Counted from the first letter of the stretch, positions 49,801 to 60,211 are shown. The stretch is DNA of 64,000 bases from Manduca sexta (GCF_014839805.1 NC_051117.1:7812001-7876000); one strand, 5' to 3'. Made by a program: numbers and translations. Notes: generated by a model from the letters alone, not told the origin.

Positions 49801-52800
49801 AATGCCCGATGACGTCACACGTGGGTATTGCGCCTCTTTTCTGTTTCTCGTTACTTACCCCTTCTACCGAAATTGAAAGACTTATAACTTGTTGATTTTT
49901 TACCGGATTTAAATAATTCTTTCTGTTTTATAATTTATATAACGTAAATATTTGATAATAATAAAGAACAAAAATGAGTCCGGTCCCCTATTGTTAACGC
50001 AATGTCAAAAGCAAAATATATTGCACACATAGCGCAGAGGGATACTAAGGAAGAAGGATTTTTGTAAATTCAACTCTCATGACGTTAAATATTAAAAGTG
50101 GTTGATAATTATATTTAGTTGTATAATGGTCCTCGTTGAAGTTAGAAACTTGGATTTTGTCAATAAATAAACGTTATTTATATCACCGTTGTTTTATTCC
50201 CTAAGTAATAAAATATAGGATTAATGTCCGTATGAGTTCGTTTTTTAATTTTAACATTTTGAACTCCTTTATAGCAGTTAACAAGTCTGACTTTGTTATA
50301 GTGGCTGATCCGGAACAAGCTAACGTCGCGGGATTCGCAGGCGCAGCGTCACCGAAAGAGGAAGCGCGTAAGTTTTGGTGATTTTAACCCAAGATAAGTC
50401 TCTTCTGTGCTAGAGTCCTTCTGGTGAGTTAACAGATTTTTATTCAACACTACATTCGAGTGCCATAAATGCAAGTAAAAGGATAGCACTTAATGCAATA
50501 TAATTCCGCGTTATTTAGCTCTCTCTAGCATATATAATACTAAAATGTGATAAATATGATTGCAGACTTTATCGCCATCCCGTTCGCAAAGAATTACTCG
50601 TGGCAGAAACCAAGCGAAGTGATCAGTGAAGGTAATTCGTTAATATGGTATTTTTAAATTTTTTTTGGAGCTTTAGCTCTGCGGCTATGTTTAACAAATA
50701 GGGTACCGGACTCATTTTTGTTCTTTACTATTATCAAATATTTACATATTAATTATAACACCGAAGGAATTATTAAAATCCGGTAAAAAATCAACAAGTT
50801 ATAAGTCTTTGAATTTCGGTGGAAGGGGTAATTAACAAGAATCAAAAAAGAGACGAAATATCCACATGTGACGTCATCGGGAATTACGACGCGTGCGACA
50901 AAAAGAGATGAAGCGATATCCCCACGTCGCGCCCACTTCTGCACGTTACAATATTTTAAATATGAATTACTCGCTCATTTTTTAACCAATTGTTATGCAG
51001 TTTTCGCAGGAGTGCTTCTTTTTCGTATTATTAACCATTACATATAGAATAATGTACAAAATCAAGCATAGGCCGGTCCCCTATTAACAGGTATTGTGTT
51101 CATTGACTATAAGTCAACGGTAGTGAAGTAAATATTGGTGGACAATATGTAGCCGCCTAGCCTTGTCGGTATTAGGAGTAGTCCGCCGTTTTCTACAACT
51201 TAAATTATATTTCCATAGTTATAATAAAACATTAACAATTGGTTTGGAAAACTTACTTTTTGATTTTTATTTTCTATAGTTTTAAAAGGCGAAAGTTAAG
51301 GCAACCGTCACCCTGGTGGTAAGTGATAAAGACGTCTCATAATTAGCTACCTTTCATCATTTTCATGCATATCTGCATGCATATTTCGGGCTTTTTATGT
51401 CCCATAATATAATCCGGTCTAACTATATTCTCTCACTACCAATATTATTTACTCATTACTTTGAATTTCGAGATCAAAATGTGCGCGATATTTTTGTTCA
51501 AGCCATTAAAAATATGTTCGTAAAACGCCCGACTGTAAACTACCATCAATAAAGACCATGTAAAGCGTCTTTGAGTCGGGGATATATATCTAAAGAAAGA
51601 ATGAAAAAATACTCTTCCAATTAATGTTCACACGCACATCGATGATAATTAATCCAAATTAAAAAAATATAATACACGATGACTAGTGCACTGTCAGTCC
51701 TGAGCATGCGCACTGGCACACGGTATAAACCGACTTTTAGGCGCACGCGACGAGCCGCCAGTACTTACTCACGCATACACCCGCACATGTATTCCACCTA
51801 TCAAAGAGAAAATGTATAAAGCTTTAACTCTATTTCTTTTATTTACTCATTTGGTTAATACAGCAACACTAAAATCATCCCAATTGCTTTCAAAGTTTCA
51901 ACGAATCGTTTAAAATAACCAATGAGAATACAGTTGTTTGACATACTTTTAGATGAATTATATCGATTGGTTTCTCGATCGATCCGTAGATAGCGATTGA
52001 GATCGATTATTTATTTCGACTGTAAAACCAATACCACATGACACGTTTTAGATGGCGTTTGAAAACTCAATAAAAATTATACATATCAAAGGTTGAAAGG
52101 CTAATTGACTTAAGCGACATTTTTTGGCGACACTAAGTTTCATACATATTTAAAATCAGCACTTTATCTAAATAATCACTTTTATCTAACTTAGGGGCCG
52201 TTCAAATATTACGTAACGCAATTTGGGGGGAGGGGAGGTCTTGTAAAATGTTACGACGCGTTACAGGGTCTCGTACAAAGAGTTATGTAACATTGTTTTT
52301 TTATTTTAAAACAATAACAAAGGTATTTTAGCGACTTTCCGGCATTTTGCGTAAAATAATTGTGAATATTAAAAAAAATGTCACTTTAGAGTTACATAAC
52401 TTTTGGAGGGGGAGCGGGGGCGTACAGGAAAATGTTACGGCGCGTTACATGGGAGGGTGGGGGGATCAAAAATAAAAACAAAAGGCGTTACGTAATACTT
52501 GAACGGCCCCTATGTTAACATTTTGGTAAAAAATATCGCTTAAGTCAATTAGTGTTTCAACTGTATATGTTAGTTTATTCTAATGAATCAGATGAGAAAG
52601 AGAGGGTTTTCTGAAATTGTTCCATGTCGGCTAACACAATACCCAGCGGCACCATACCACTGCTGCACTGAATTATACACTTCTGATAAATACTTTTTTT
52701 ACTGCTGCTATACTATGTCGTATCAGACTCGTTTACAAGAAACAAAAGGATTTTGAGATGAACGTTTATCACGTTTTTAATTGAATTTTTTTTTAGACCA

Positions 52801-55800
52801 TGACATACCGGATGCCATGTCAATTTACAACGACGAGGAGGCGACTGGCGCTCTGCAAGTCACAACCAAACGCAAAGGTACAGCTGCACTTATATATATA
52901 GAATGTTGAACTTAAAAACCTTTTTTATTAAATTTATTTTAAGGATTTTTTACGAATTTTGTTTCACTAATTTCGACGTTTCAAAAAGGGATATTTATTT
53001 CAATAAAACTTATTTGGCAGGTATTATCACAATTTTTGTATTACTCCTGACGTTTCGAAGACTTTCAGCCTTCATGGTCACAAAGCGGACGGATATACGA
53101 GATAACGCGAAAAATTTGTTGTATTTCAGTATAACATTGGCTTTAGCTTCAGAAACCAAAATGAATTTAAAAAAGGGGGATAATTTATATTTTAATGGCA
53201 CATAGATAAAGGTTAATTACGAGTCAAATATTCAAGAGTTCTCAATATGAATTTATTTTCAGCTGACGTGGCTAAACACCTGGGATTCACATGCAATGTG
53301 TGCCGCAATGCTATATCTGGGTAAGTGTATTGCAACCATATTAGTCCAGTGCTAAAGCGGAATCAGTAAAATCACAAATTTATTTATTCGTCGGAATCAA
53401 AAAAATCACTAATTTATTCGTCATTCGTCATTAGAAATCAGTTTTAATAAGAGTTCTTTCGTATATTAAATCACAGTGTGTGTAATTAATTGATGTGGGA
53501 TCAAGTAAAATGGCTATATTACTAACCGCCATTTTCAATAAACGATCCCAATAATTTTTTCGATCTATCTTAAAAATGCACCAATCAGAAAGTGTTTTTT
53601 GACATGCTTACAAATGAGTTGTTTTGATTGGCTAATTCTTGGAATCAGATTGGAATCTATTATCGAACAGCCCTAAATCCTTTGCTTAAAAAGTTTATTT
53701 AGTGTAAATAGTATCGAGTGAGCTATGAACGCGTTTGGATGTCTTGGTATGTAGGTTCCGCTACACATGCGTCCAGTGCAGCGACATGGACCTGTGCGGC
53801 GCGTGCGAGGCTGACAAGGCTCACGGTGATCATTACATGCTGCGTATCCCCATACCGAAGCCTGCAGTAAGTACACATAGTTAGTAAGATTGGTGATGAT
53901 TTGAAGCAAAAGTAAAGATAAGTTTGAGAAGGTTAAAATATCAATGAGAAGACCTTTAAAAATTTCTGAAAAACTTTTCCAAAATGGACATCACAAAATG
54001 ACGTCATTTTGTAAACATAATTGAGCAGCCAATGAGTTAGATCTTAGGGTTTAGTATTAATTGAGAGGCACGGGATTTTCCCCTAATTATAACTTATTCT
54101 AACAAACCTTAATGCTTCGTACGGGAACCGCGTTGTCATAAGAATGAGAAATGAATTTAATATGTAGTACCTGATTTTGGGTCACCTTACTTTTTTTTTA
54201 ATTTTGTTACTTCCACACTATGGGAATAAGTAATCATCATAAACAGTTATGTCGCGGCTAATCAGCTTTGCTATGGCCGTCTGTAAAGTAAAAACTTTGT
54301 GTACGTTCTCTTATAGGCAGAGATCTACGCCGTTCTATCTTCTATACGGCGTCAACTAATGACACTCGAGCCTCAGATCGAATCCAACAAGAGCGTGGAG
54401 AGTGATAATATTATGAGGTTCGTTATTATTATTGTCCTATACTTTGTAAATATAATATCCACATATAACTATAATTAATATATTTTGTACAGGGTGTTTG
54501 CAAATAATGGAATTAAGATTTATAAGTCCGGTGACTGAAAATTACTTTATTGTGAACTTATAATAATATTGCTAACCGTGTAGTTCAAATTTTATACCTG
54601 ATTTATAGCAATTATTGGCTCCATTACAGCACAAAATTATGTGACGTTGTGTGGCAAGGCGAGCGTGGGACGGCACTTGTATAAATCTTAAATATGAAAC
54701 TTTGAAACGAAAAACTTCAAAGGATGGAGTGGGGCTCCGAAAATCATGAATATCGTGTACTTAATTTATGGTCCTTACAAGTTATTTCCGTAATTTATAG
54801 TGCCTAAGAGGTATAATGTAAGGGCAATTTTAATAATAAATTGGCAACATCCTGATCAAATAGCAATAGGTTATTTTTCTATAGCCTTTCTTTTGTTCCA
54901 TTCAGATTCATGTCTGAAATAAAGTCCAGTTTTGGTGGTGTCGAGGGAATGACAGCTATTGACAAGGAGGCAGATAAAATCGGCAAGGAGGCAGATGTAT
55001 TCGGCAAGAAAGCAAATGTGATCGACAAGGAAGCTGATGTATTCGGGAAGAAGGCAGATTTAGTCGGCAAGGAAGTCGATGAATTCGGGAAGGAGGGCAT
55101 GGAAGCAGATGTATTCGGCAAGGAGGCAGATTTAGTCGCAAAGGAGGCAGATGTACTCGGCAAGGGGACAGATATATTCGACAAGGAGACAGATGAAGTC
55201 GGAATGGAGGCAGATTTAGTCGGCAAGAAGGCAGAAGTAATTCTCACGAAGTCAGATGTAATTGTCAAGGAAGCAGATGTAGTCGGCAAGAAGGCAGATG
55301 TAGTCGACAAGGAGGTAGTTGTAGTCGACAAGAAGGCAGATGTAGTCGACAAGGAGGTAGTTGTAGTCGACAAGAAGGCAGATGTAGTCGACAAGGAGGT
55401 AGTTGTAGTCGACAAGAAGGCAGATGTAGTCGACAAGGAGGTAGTTGTAGTCGACAAGAAGGCAGATGTAGTCGACAAGGAGGAAGTTGTAGTCGACAAG
55501 AAGGCAGATGTAGTCGACAAGGAGGTAGTTGTAGTCGACAAGAAGGCAGATGTAGTCGACAAGGAGGTAATTGTAGTCGACAAGAAGGCAGATGTAGTCG
55601 ACAAGAAGGCAGATGTACTCCGCAAGAAGGCATATCTACTCCGCAAGAAGGCAGATGTAGTCGACAAGGATGTAGTTGTAGTCAGCAAGAAGGCAGATGT
55701 AGTCGACAAGGATGCGAATGTAGTCGCCAAGATGCTAGATGCAGTCGGCAAGAAAGCAGATATACTCCGCAAGAAGGCAAATGTAGTCCGCAAGAAGGCA

Positions 55801-58800
55801 GATGTAGACGACAAAGAGGCAGATGTAGTCGGCAAGAAGGCAAATATAATCCGCAAGAAGGCAAAAGCGGTCCGCAAAAAGGCAGATGTAGTTGGCAAGA
55901 AGGCAGATGTTGTCGGCAAGGAGGCAGATGCAGTCAGCAAGAAGGCAGATGTTGTTGGCAAGGAGGCAGATGCAGTCAGCAAGAAGGCAGATGTTGTTGG
56001 CAAGGAGGCAGATGCAGTCGGCAAGAAGGCAGATGCAGTCGGCAAGGGGACAGATATAGTTGACATGGAGGCAGATGTAGCCGGTATAGAGGCAGATTTA
56101 CCGGCCCCGGACCAACAACAACAGCAGGTGTGTGGCAATTTCAAATATTCTTACATATTATTATAAATTATATATTATGAAATTTAGAAGTTGTCAAAAC
56201 CCAAGCAAAGCATAAAAATAATCGAATATAATATACTTTGTTTATATGTTGGAAAAATGATATAAGCATTTTTGACTAAATAAAATTTTATTTTAAGGAT
56301 AAGACAGTCTCCGCTAAACCGGAGGCAAAAGCCACCGACCTGCAGGGTTTGGATCCATTGGCTGCAAAGAAACGTCGTGTAAGTGTCGCGTTTAGGTGTC
56401 TAAATGATTTATTTGAAATAAGAGATTTAGGTTTGTTTTTACAACTTGCTTGATATAAATTTGGCTTCTTTAGCTCATTTTTTTATTTTACATTGGCTTT
56501 AAGAATCGTGCCATGCAAAGACGATCCAACCCATAACTGGTCAAAAGTGTTGATTCCAAAATATCGAAATGACTTAATCGACTTAACCGACATTTCTTTT
56601 CGAAATTTTTAATTAAGTTAAAAAAACATAGAAAAATGTGCCGATTCTAAATATGTATGAAACTTAGTGTCGTATAAAAAATGTCGCTTAAGTTAATTAG
56701 CCTTTCAACCGCCGACGTGTATTATTTTTGTACAACGAACTAATTATGTATTTATACGTTTTTAAGGTGAAGGATGTGGGCGCCCCCAAGGCAAAGAGAG
56801 CTAAACATTCTGATAAGTCAGATGATGCGGTCCCGTCGACTTCGCACGAACCGATTTACGTACGTAGAAACTTCGATCAATAGAAACTAAGTTCCGTATT
56901 AATACAAGGCATTTTCGCTCTTAAGGACGTTATCAGCAGAGACTGACAAATTAAAGCCAGCATCTTAAAGTCATCGCTATTTAATAAACTGTTATAAACA
57001 ACATCTCAGCATATGAAGAAATTTGAAAGCTAAGTTTTGTTTATTAAACAGCTGAGAACAGGCTCTTAAATGACAACTTAAGCTTTGTTTATTAAATAGT
57101 TTGATACGTTAAATGTCTACTTGAGATCCTACTCAAAGATGAGATTTATTTATTAATACGATCCTAAATGTATTTCATAACTCCTTACATGTCCGTCAAT
57201 GTATGAGCCAATGTTGGTGGCCAATACATGTGATGAAAATGTGGAATAAGGATTTGAGGTCACTTCTCACACACGTTAGTGTGAGATCTTTTTGGTATCA
57301 GTTTTTCCACACATAATATATCGACGCTTGAACAGTTTGTAATTCTAAGCGACAATCAATAAACTTTTAAGTTAATATATTTAAAGTTTTAATTTTAATA
57401 AAACAAATCATAAGAATTAAACTATTTACTTTTATTAAAGTCTAATAATATAAAAATTGTCGTACAGATAAAAAAAAAACATAGAACAATCAGTCTGGCA
57501 ATTACAAAGATGTACATAACAATTTTTTTGTATATTTGCATTTTATGCATCTAAATTGATTCACATATTGCTATCAAATTGTAAAGATATCAGTAGGTGT
57601 AGGCACTGTAAACATAATTTCCGCTTGCCTCACTCTACATAATCCAAAAACAAACGCAAATATATATTTATTTGAATACTGTGGTCTTTATAATAATCTT
57701 TTAAATCTTTATCAAGATCCTCCGCTTTGTAGTTCATTTGATTATTGCTAAGTCTATATTAGTATTATTATTTTTTTATTGCTTTTAATGACCAGACGAA
57801 CTCACCGTTCGCCTGATGATAAGCGATACGACCGACCATAAACAGTACAAACGCCATCCAACACCTTGAAATACAAAGTATTGTTTGGTATTCCACTGCA
57901 CTTGCCATCCTGAGACGTGATATGTTGAGTCTCATTATGTCCAGTAGTTACACTGGCTACAATGTCCTTCAAACCGAAACACAACAGTGACTATACACTG
58001 CTGCTTGATGGCAGAAAGAGACATTGCGATGGTAGCTACCCGGCGAACTCTCACATATGAGAGGCCTATCAACAGTAAATTAATTCTTTTTTTGTCATTG
58101 GCATGTAACATTTTAATTCCAGGGTAACAATGGGCGCGAACGGAAGTCACGACCGAATAATAAATCGGATGACAAAGAACTAAAAATGATGACACTGGAG
58201 GCGCAGATGGAGTTTCCGGACGAGCGCTGGCGCTGGGGATCCGAAGAGTTCGTCATCCATGATCGCCGGATGGCCGTCGAGAATAATCCCTATGGTTATT
58301 TTCGTCTGTATATATAATAATAATCAGCCCTGTATTATATACTTGCCCACTGCTGAGCACGGGCCTCCTCTACTACTGAGAGGGATTAGGCCTTAGTCCA
58401 CCACGCTGACCTAGTGCTGATTGGTAAACTTCACACATCCTCGAAAATTCCTTATAAGGAATTTCTCAGGGATGCAGTTTTCCTCGCGATGTTTTCCTTC
58501 ACCGTTAAGGCAAGCGATAATTCACAAAAAATACACACATAATTTTTTAGAAATGTCTAAGGTGTGTGCCCTTGGGATTTGAATCGTCGGCCTTAACGTT
58601 TTGTATGAAAGTTATTATGGGTCTTTTTGATATTGCGTTACTAAATGACTCCACATAGTTTTCTTCTTGAAAAGAATACTTTACAATAAGTTACCGAAAC
58701 TGTGGATTTAAAATAAAAAAGCTTAGTTTTAAATGAAATAAAAACTTGCAAAACCTTATTTTAATTTTACATATGGGCGCGTCCTAATGCCACTACTATT

Positions 58801-60211
58801 CAAAGAGAATTGGTCGTAATGGCAACATCACACTTTGAGTTAAAAATACACTCACGTACACGTCATATTCATATTATACAACAAATTGACAAACAAATCA
58901 GAAATGTAAAACCGAGATTCTTTGTATGAAAGAAAATATTCGGATGATTTTTGTTAACAATGGTAAATATGAGTAGGGTTTAATTTATTAAAGCAATGTC
59001 AAAATGAGCTGTATATTGTATTTGCTTCAGTGAACCAAGTGTGTTTCCGCGCGGTGGCGCGCCCGCTGCGCCGCGCCGCGCCGCCCCGCTCCGCGCACCG
59101 CTCCGGCAGCCGCTCCGCGAGCCGCTCCGCGAGCCGCACCGCCCGCCGCACCGCCCGCCGCTCCTCTAGCCATTTCTCGTACCACTCCGCTCACCGTCCC
59201 GCTCACCGCTCCGGCCGCCGCACCGCCAACCCCCCCACCCAAACCACCTCCTACACCAACACCTCCGGCCCCAACACCTACTCCTCCTCCGTCACCACCG
59301 CGGGCCGCAACACCGTCGCCAGCGCTGCCATCAGCAGCAACATGGGCCGCCTGCGATTCGTGCTGCGTCTGCCATCCTCGGTCCTCAAGCGGCGACCCAA
59401 CCTCCTGGGTACGGCACTTTACCATTATTATTTACTAGCGACCCGCTCCGGTTTCGCACGGGTGCAATATTTCTCCATTATTTAATGGATGTTATTATAC
59501 ATATAAACCTTCCTCTTGAATCACTCTATCTATTAAAAAAAACCGCATCAAAATCCGTTGCGTAGTTTTAAAGATTTAAGCATACATAGATAGGGACAGA
59601 GAAAGCGACTTTGTGTTATATTATGTAGTGATATAAACATGGAAAGTTAGTGTTGACGGACTGCCTCGGAGACAACAGATTTTCGCAACACAGGGACATG
59701 TTTATCGTAGACTATAAACGATCACACACACTGGGTGCGGCGCGCATCCTACTCATACTTGTTTGTTCACATGGCTATGCTTACATGTGGCTTACGTCGA
59801 ATTGGGGAAAATGAAGACCACACATTACCAATCAAAAATATTTCCTGCCTCACTCTCTAGAAACGAATTTTCTCTTTCTAATTGAGTGCTTACCTAAAGT
59901 TATTTGAGTTTAGATTTCAAATTTTCGTCTCCGTAAAAGTTAATTGCAGACTCCACTTGTAATTTAATTTCTTGCATTTTGCTAATCTGTAGCCAGTGGG
60001 GTTCATATCACAAATGTATAGTCGAATTGTATCAATTCGTTATTCTGATTCAAATATCGTATTCAGTATTGATTACTGGCTATTGAAATATCGATAACTT
60101 CTCAGTATCGATACTATCGCTCGAATACTAATTCCCAGTACTTATGTCCATATAACATATTTTATTCTTACATTAAAGATGTATTTATTCTAAAATTTTC
60201 TTTCAGTTTAA
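43838..60211 (+). CDS. THAP - ZZ zinc finger - heptad-repeat - Arg/Ser-rich protein gene (about 15 exons)
   Basis: Exons: 43838-43880 (tentative), 44420-44632, 47660-47749, 50278-50367, 50566-50631, 52797-52877, 53263-53320, 53755-53866, 54317-54417, 54906-56127, 56298-56378, 56767-56859, 58123-58294, 59031-59408, 60207-60211. All have GT/AG borders and compatible phases, summing to 935 codons with the stop. The THAP domain is at the N-terminus, the ZZ finger at about residues 203-248, the heptad array at about 285-690, a basic patch (AAKKRR/VKDVGAPKAKRAK) across the next two exons, then an Arg/Ser-rich tail. It is the divergent neighbour and evident paralogue of the leftward fusion gene but lacks a nuclease. 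A nuclear DNA-binding or scaffolding role is inferred from the domains. Concerns: an in-frame TAG in the tentative first exon, and a last exon contributing only one residue and the stop; exon 58123 could instead read through to a TAA at 58315. Confidence 0.62.
44045..44190 (+). repeat. Retroposon family A copy in the first intron of the rightward gene
   Basis: Runs from 'tttatccccgaaggtgtat' to 'gggctgatactgagc' followed by an A-rich tract. Confidence 0.6.
44420..44632 (+). CDS. THAP-domain exon of the rightward gene
   Basis: Preceded by 'attccacag', the exon reads ISLHNFPNPRRFPDQFHKW, then GEKKVCDLHF and MATPVPFPYQ. These match the THAP pattern FP...W...C-x2-H-F...P. It starts in phase 1, which fits the upstream CVFGCPTD piece ending at 43880, and ends 'cagaaac|gtaata' in phase 1, which fits the exon at 47660. 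The first two zinc cysteines must come from an upstream exon. Confidence 0.75.
44779..45497 (+). mobile_element. Helitron-like element with internal 123-nt tandem repeats
   Basis: Begins 'tctatactattatataaagc' with 'gtttgtttgtttg' and ends 'gcggagccgcgggcaaaag' then 'ctagt' with a GC-rich hairpin before the CTAG. Three copies of a 123-nt unit ('ctcaggaactaccgg' at 44838, 44961 and 45084) lie inside. It sits in an intron of the rightward gene. Confidence 0.6.
46498..46663. mobile_element. TIR element family I, short copy
   Basis: Ends 'cccagtggcgaaaggtg' and 'cgcgcttcgccactg' are inverted; the interior has 'gcggtctgtaaatctttc'. Confidence 0.6.
46975..47140 (+). repeat. tRNA-derived SINE-like segment
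   Basis: Reads 'tctcagtggcgtggtattgt' with a 'gcgttcaaatcccgggtc' B box at about 47040. It lacks a foldable intact tRNA and is continued by SINE-like body sequence, so it is called a SINE. Confidence 0.55.
47660..52877 (+). CDS. Linker exons of the rightward gene between THAP and ZZ
   Basis: Four short exons, all phase 1 to phase 1: 47660-47749 (LTELMMDQTTTMLSGESTDS), 50278-50367 (NKSDFVIVADPEQANVAGFA), 50566-50631 (FIAIPFAKNYSWQKPSEV) and 52797-52877 (DHDIPDAMSIYNDEEATGAL). I recognise no domain; the content is polar and acidic with Ser/Thr. The equivalent linker of the leftward gene lies within its THAP exon, so these exons are lineage-specific or were lost there. The first exon could alternatively start at an ATG at 47596 if this half is transcribed separately from the THAP exons. 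Confidence 0.6.
48062..48595. repeat. Direct tandem duplication of about 265 bp
   Basis: Two copies (from about 48062 and 48327) of a segment with 'ttgtttcgactaatctaaac', 'gccgaacggccgccattttg' and 'cgtccgccattttgtttt'. In the 47749-50278 intron of the rightward gene. Confidence 0.85.
48663..50013. mobile_element. MITE family D copy enlarged by nested insertions
   Basis: Starts 'ttaacattgcgttgataaat' and ends 'gttaacgcaatgtcaaaa'. Holds the family C element at 49601-49992 and other unidentified repeat sequence (about 48780-49380). Confidence 0.55.
49601..49992. mobile_element. MITE family C copy nested in MITE family D
   Basis: Runs 'aataggggaccgtcc' to 'gagtccggtcccctatt', opposite orientation to the copies at 31234 and 50697. 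Flanks 'gtatatggtttc' and 'gttaacgcaatgtcaaa' belong to one family D terminus, so it inserted there. Confidence 0.8.
50275..50277 (+). other. NAGNAG tandem splice acceptor
   Basis: The acceptor before the exon at 50278 is 'atag|cag|tta'. Both AGs keep the frame and differ by one codon (I versus T-V at the junction), so two isoforms differing by one residue are possible. Confidence 0.4.
50697..51085. mobile_element. MITE family C copy in an intron of the rightward gene
   Basis: Ends 'aatagggtaccggactc' and 'ggccggtcccctatt', with 'aaca' on both sides as a possible target duplication. Located between exons at 50566-50631 and 52797. Confidence 0.8.
52091..52562. mobile_element. TIR element (family G) with a nested MITE
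   Basis: Inverted ends 'ggttgaaaggctaattgact' and 'agtcaattagtgtttcaac'. The interior is occupied by a second MITE at 52193-52512. A relative is at 56541-56710 ('aattagcctttcaacc'). Confidence 0.7.
52193..52512. mobile_element. MITE with 'ggggccgttcaa' terminal inverted repeats
   Basis: Starts 'aggggccgttcaaatattac' and ends 'gtaatacttgaacggcccct'. Subterminal 'aaaatgttacgacgcgttac' is also present in inverted form. Confidence 0.85.
53263..53866 (+). CDS. ZZ zinc-finger exons of the rightward gene
   Basis: Exon 53263-53320 (58 nt) reads ADVAKHLGFTCNVCRNAISG and exon 53755-53866 (112 nt) reads FRYTCVQCSDMDLCGACEAD followed by KAHGDHYMLRIPIPKPA. Ligands are C205, C208, C219, C222, C228, C231, H237 and H240, a complete ZZ set. 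Length, phase and much of the sequence match the ZZ exons of the leftward gene (40831-41200), showing common descent. ZZ fingers commonly bind protein N-termini or peptides. Confidence 0.88.
54317..54417 (+). CDS. Helical exon following the ZZ in the rightward gene
   Basis: Reads AEIYAVLSSIRRQLMTLEP and ends 'atgag|gttcg' in phase 2. The leftward gene has at the same place AEVKFVLATLRRYLPTLDP, also ending in phase 2. The conserved A-E-x-x-x-V-L-x-x-[IL]-R-R pattern suggests a short amphipathic helix shared by both paralogues. Confidence 0.75.
54906..56127 (+). CDS. Giant heptad-repeat exon of the rightward gene
   Basis: A 1222-nt exon encoding about 407 residues. After MSEIKSSFGG it is an array of roughly 50 seven-residue units of the type KKADVVD / KEADVVG, from a 21-nt minisatellite. 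The central part (about 55290-55620) is homogenised into a 42-nt double unit alternating KKADVVD and KEVVVVD. Ala and Val fall at positions compatible with a coiled coil, giving a long charged helix or LEA-like rod. The exon joins in phase on both sides (AG|A at the start, QQQQQ|D at the end). The 1.2-kb antisense open frame on the minus strand is a by-product of a stop-free 21-nt unit. Array length is expected to vary between alleles. Confidence 0.8.
56298..58294 (+). CDS. Basic/acidic C-terminal exons of the rightward gene with NLS-like patch
   Basis: Exons 56298-56378 (ending DPLAAKKRR), 56767-56859 (VKDVGAPKAKRAKHSDKSDD, ending EPIY) and 58123-58294 (GNNGRERKSRPNNKSDDKEL, then EFPDERWRWGSEEFVIHDRR). 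The first two are phase 0 and together make a bipartite nuclear-localisation-like cluster. The third ends at 'cctatg|gttatt'; reading on without splicing would end the protein at the TAA at 58315 after NNPYGYFRLYI. A nuclear protein is inferred. Confidence 0.7.
56541..56710. mobile_element. TIR element family G copy
   Basis: Has 'cgacttaaccgacatttctt' on one side and 'aaaaatgtcgcttaagttaa' on the other. In the intron between exons ending 56378 and starting 56767. Confidence 0.55.
57781..58078 (-). repeat. Retroposon family B copy in an intron of the rightward gene
   Basis: Inverted copy with 'gttcgcctgatgataagcg' and 'ctcacatatgagaggcct', ending about 45 bases before the exon at 58123. Confidence 0.75.
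58320..58600 (-). repeat. SINE-E copy in an intron of the rightward gene
   Basis: Inverted copy running from 'atcagccctgtattatatac' to the B-box side 'gggatttgaatc'. It begins 26 bases after the donor at 58294. Confidence 0.75.
58612..59015. mobile_element. MITE family D copy next to a coding exon
   Basis: Ends 'tttgatattgcgttactaaa' and 'ttaaagcaatgtcaaaatga'. It stops about 15 bases before the exon at 59031, so its end lies within the presumed branch-point and acceptor region. Confidence 0.65.
59031..59408 (+). CDS. GC-rich Arg/Ser-rich exon of the rightward gene
   Basis: The exon follows 'gcttcag' and ends 'cctcctgg|gtacgg'. The in-phase frame reads VNQVCFRAVARPLRRAA, then RSGSRSASRSASRTARRTAR, then a Ser/Thr/Asn-rich part and MGRLRFVLRLPSSVLKRRPN. 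Codons in this frame end overwhelmingly in C or G, in strong contrast to the AT-rich surroundings, which supports it as the coding frame. Splicing to 60207 gives a valine and an immediate TAA at 60209-60211. RS-like repeats are typical of nuclear and RNA-associated proteins; no specific function is claimed. Confidence 0.62.
59447..59635 (+). mobile_element. 3' end of a non-LTR retroelement
   Basis: Has 'agcgacccgctccggtttcg', 'caaaatccgttgcgtagttt' and 'gagaaagcgactttgtg', a tail type I recognise from lepidopteran LINE/RTE-like copies. It starts about 40 bases after the exon ending at 59408. Confidence 0.45.

Noticed and set aside
53263..53866. Calling the ZZ gene a p62/Ref(2)P (sequestosome) homologue
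   Set aside because: The ZZ half is similar, but there is no PB1 domain upstream and no UBA-like end; instead THAP exons join in phase.
54879..56144. 421-codon minus-strand open frame rich in Ser/Thr/Ala/Leu
   Set aside because: It is antisense to the heptad array and open only because the 21-nt unit has no stop in that frame; it has no splice or domain support.
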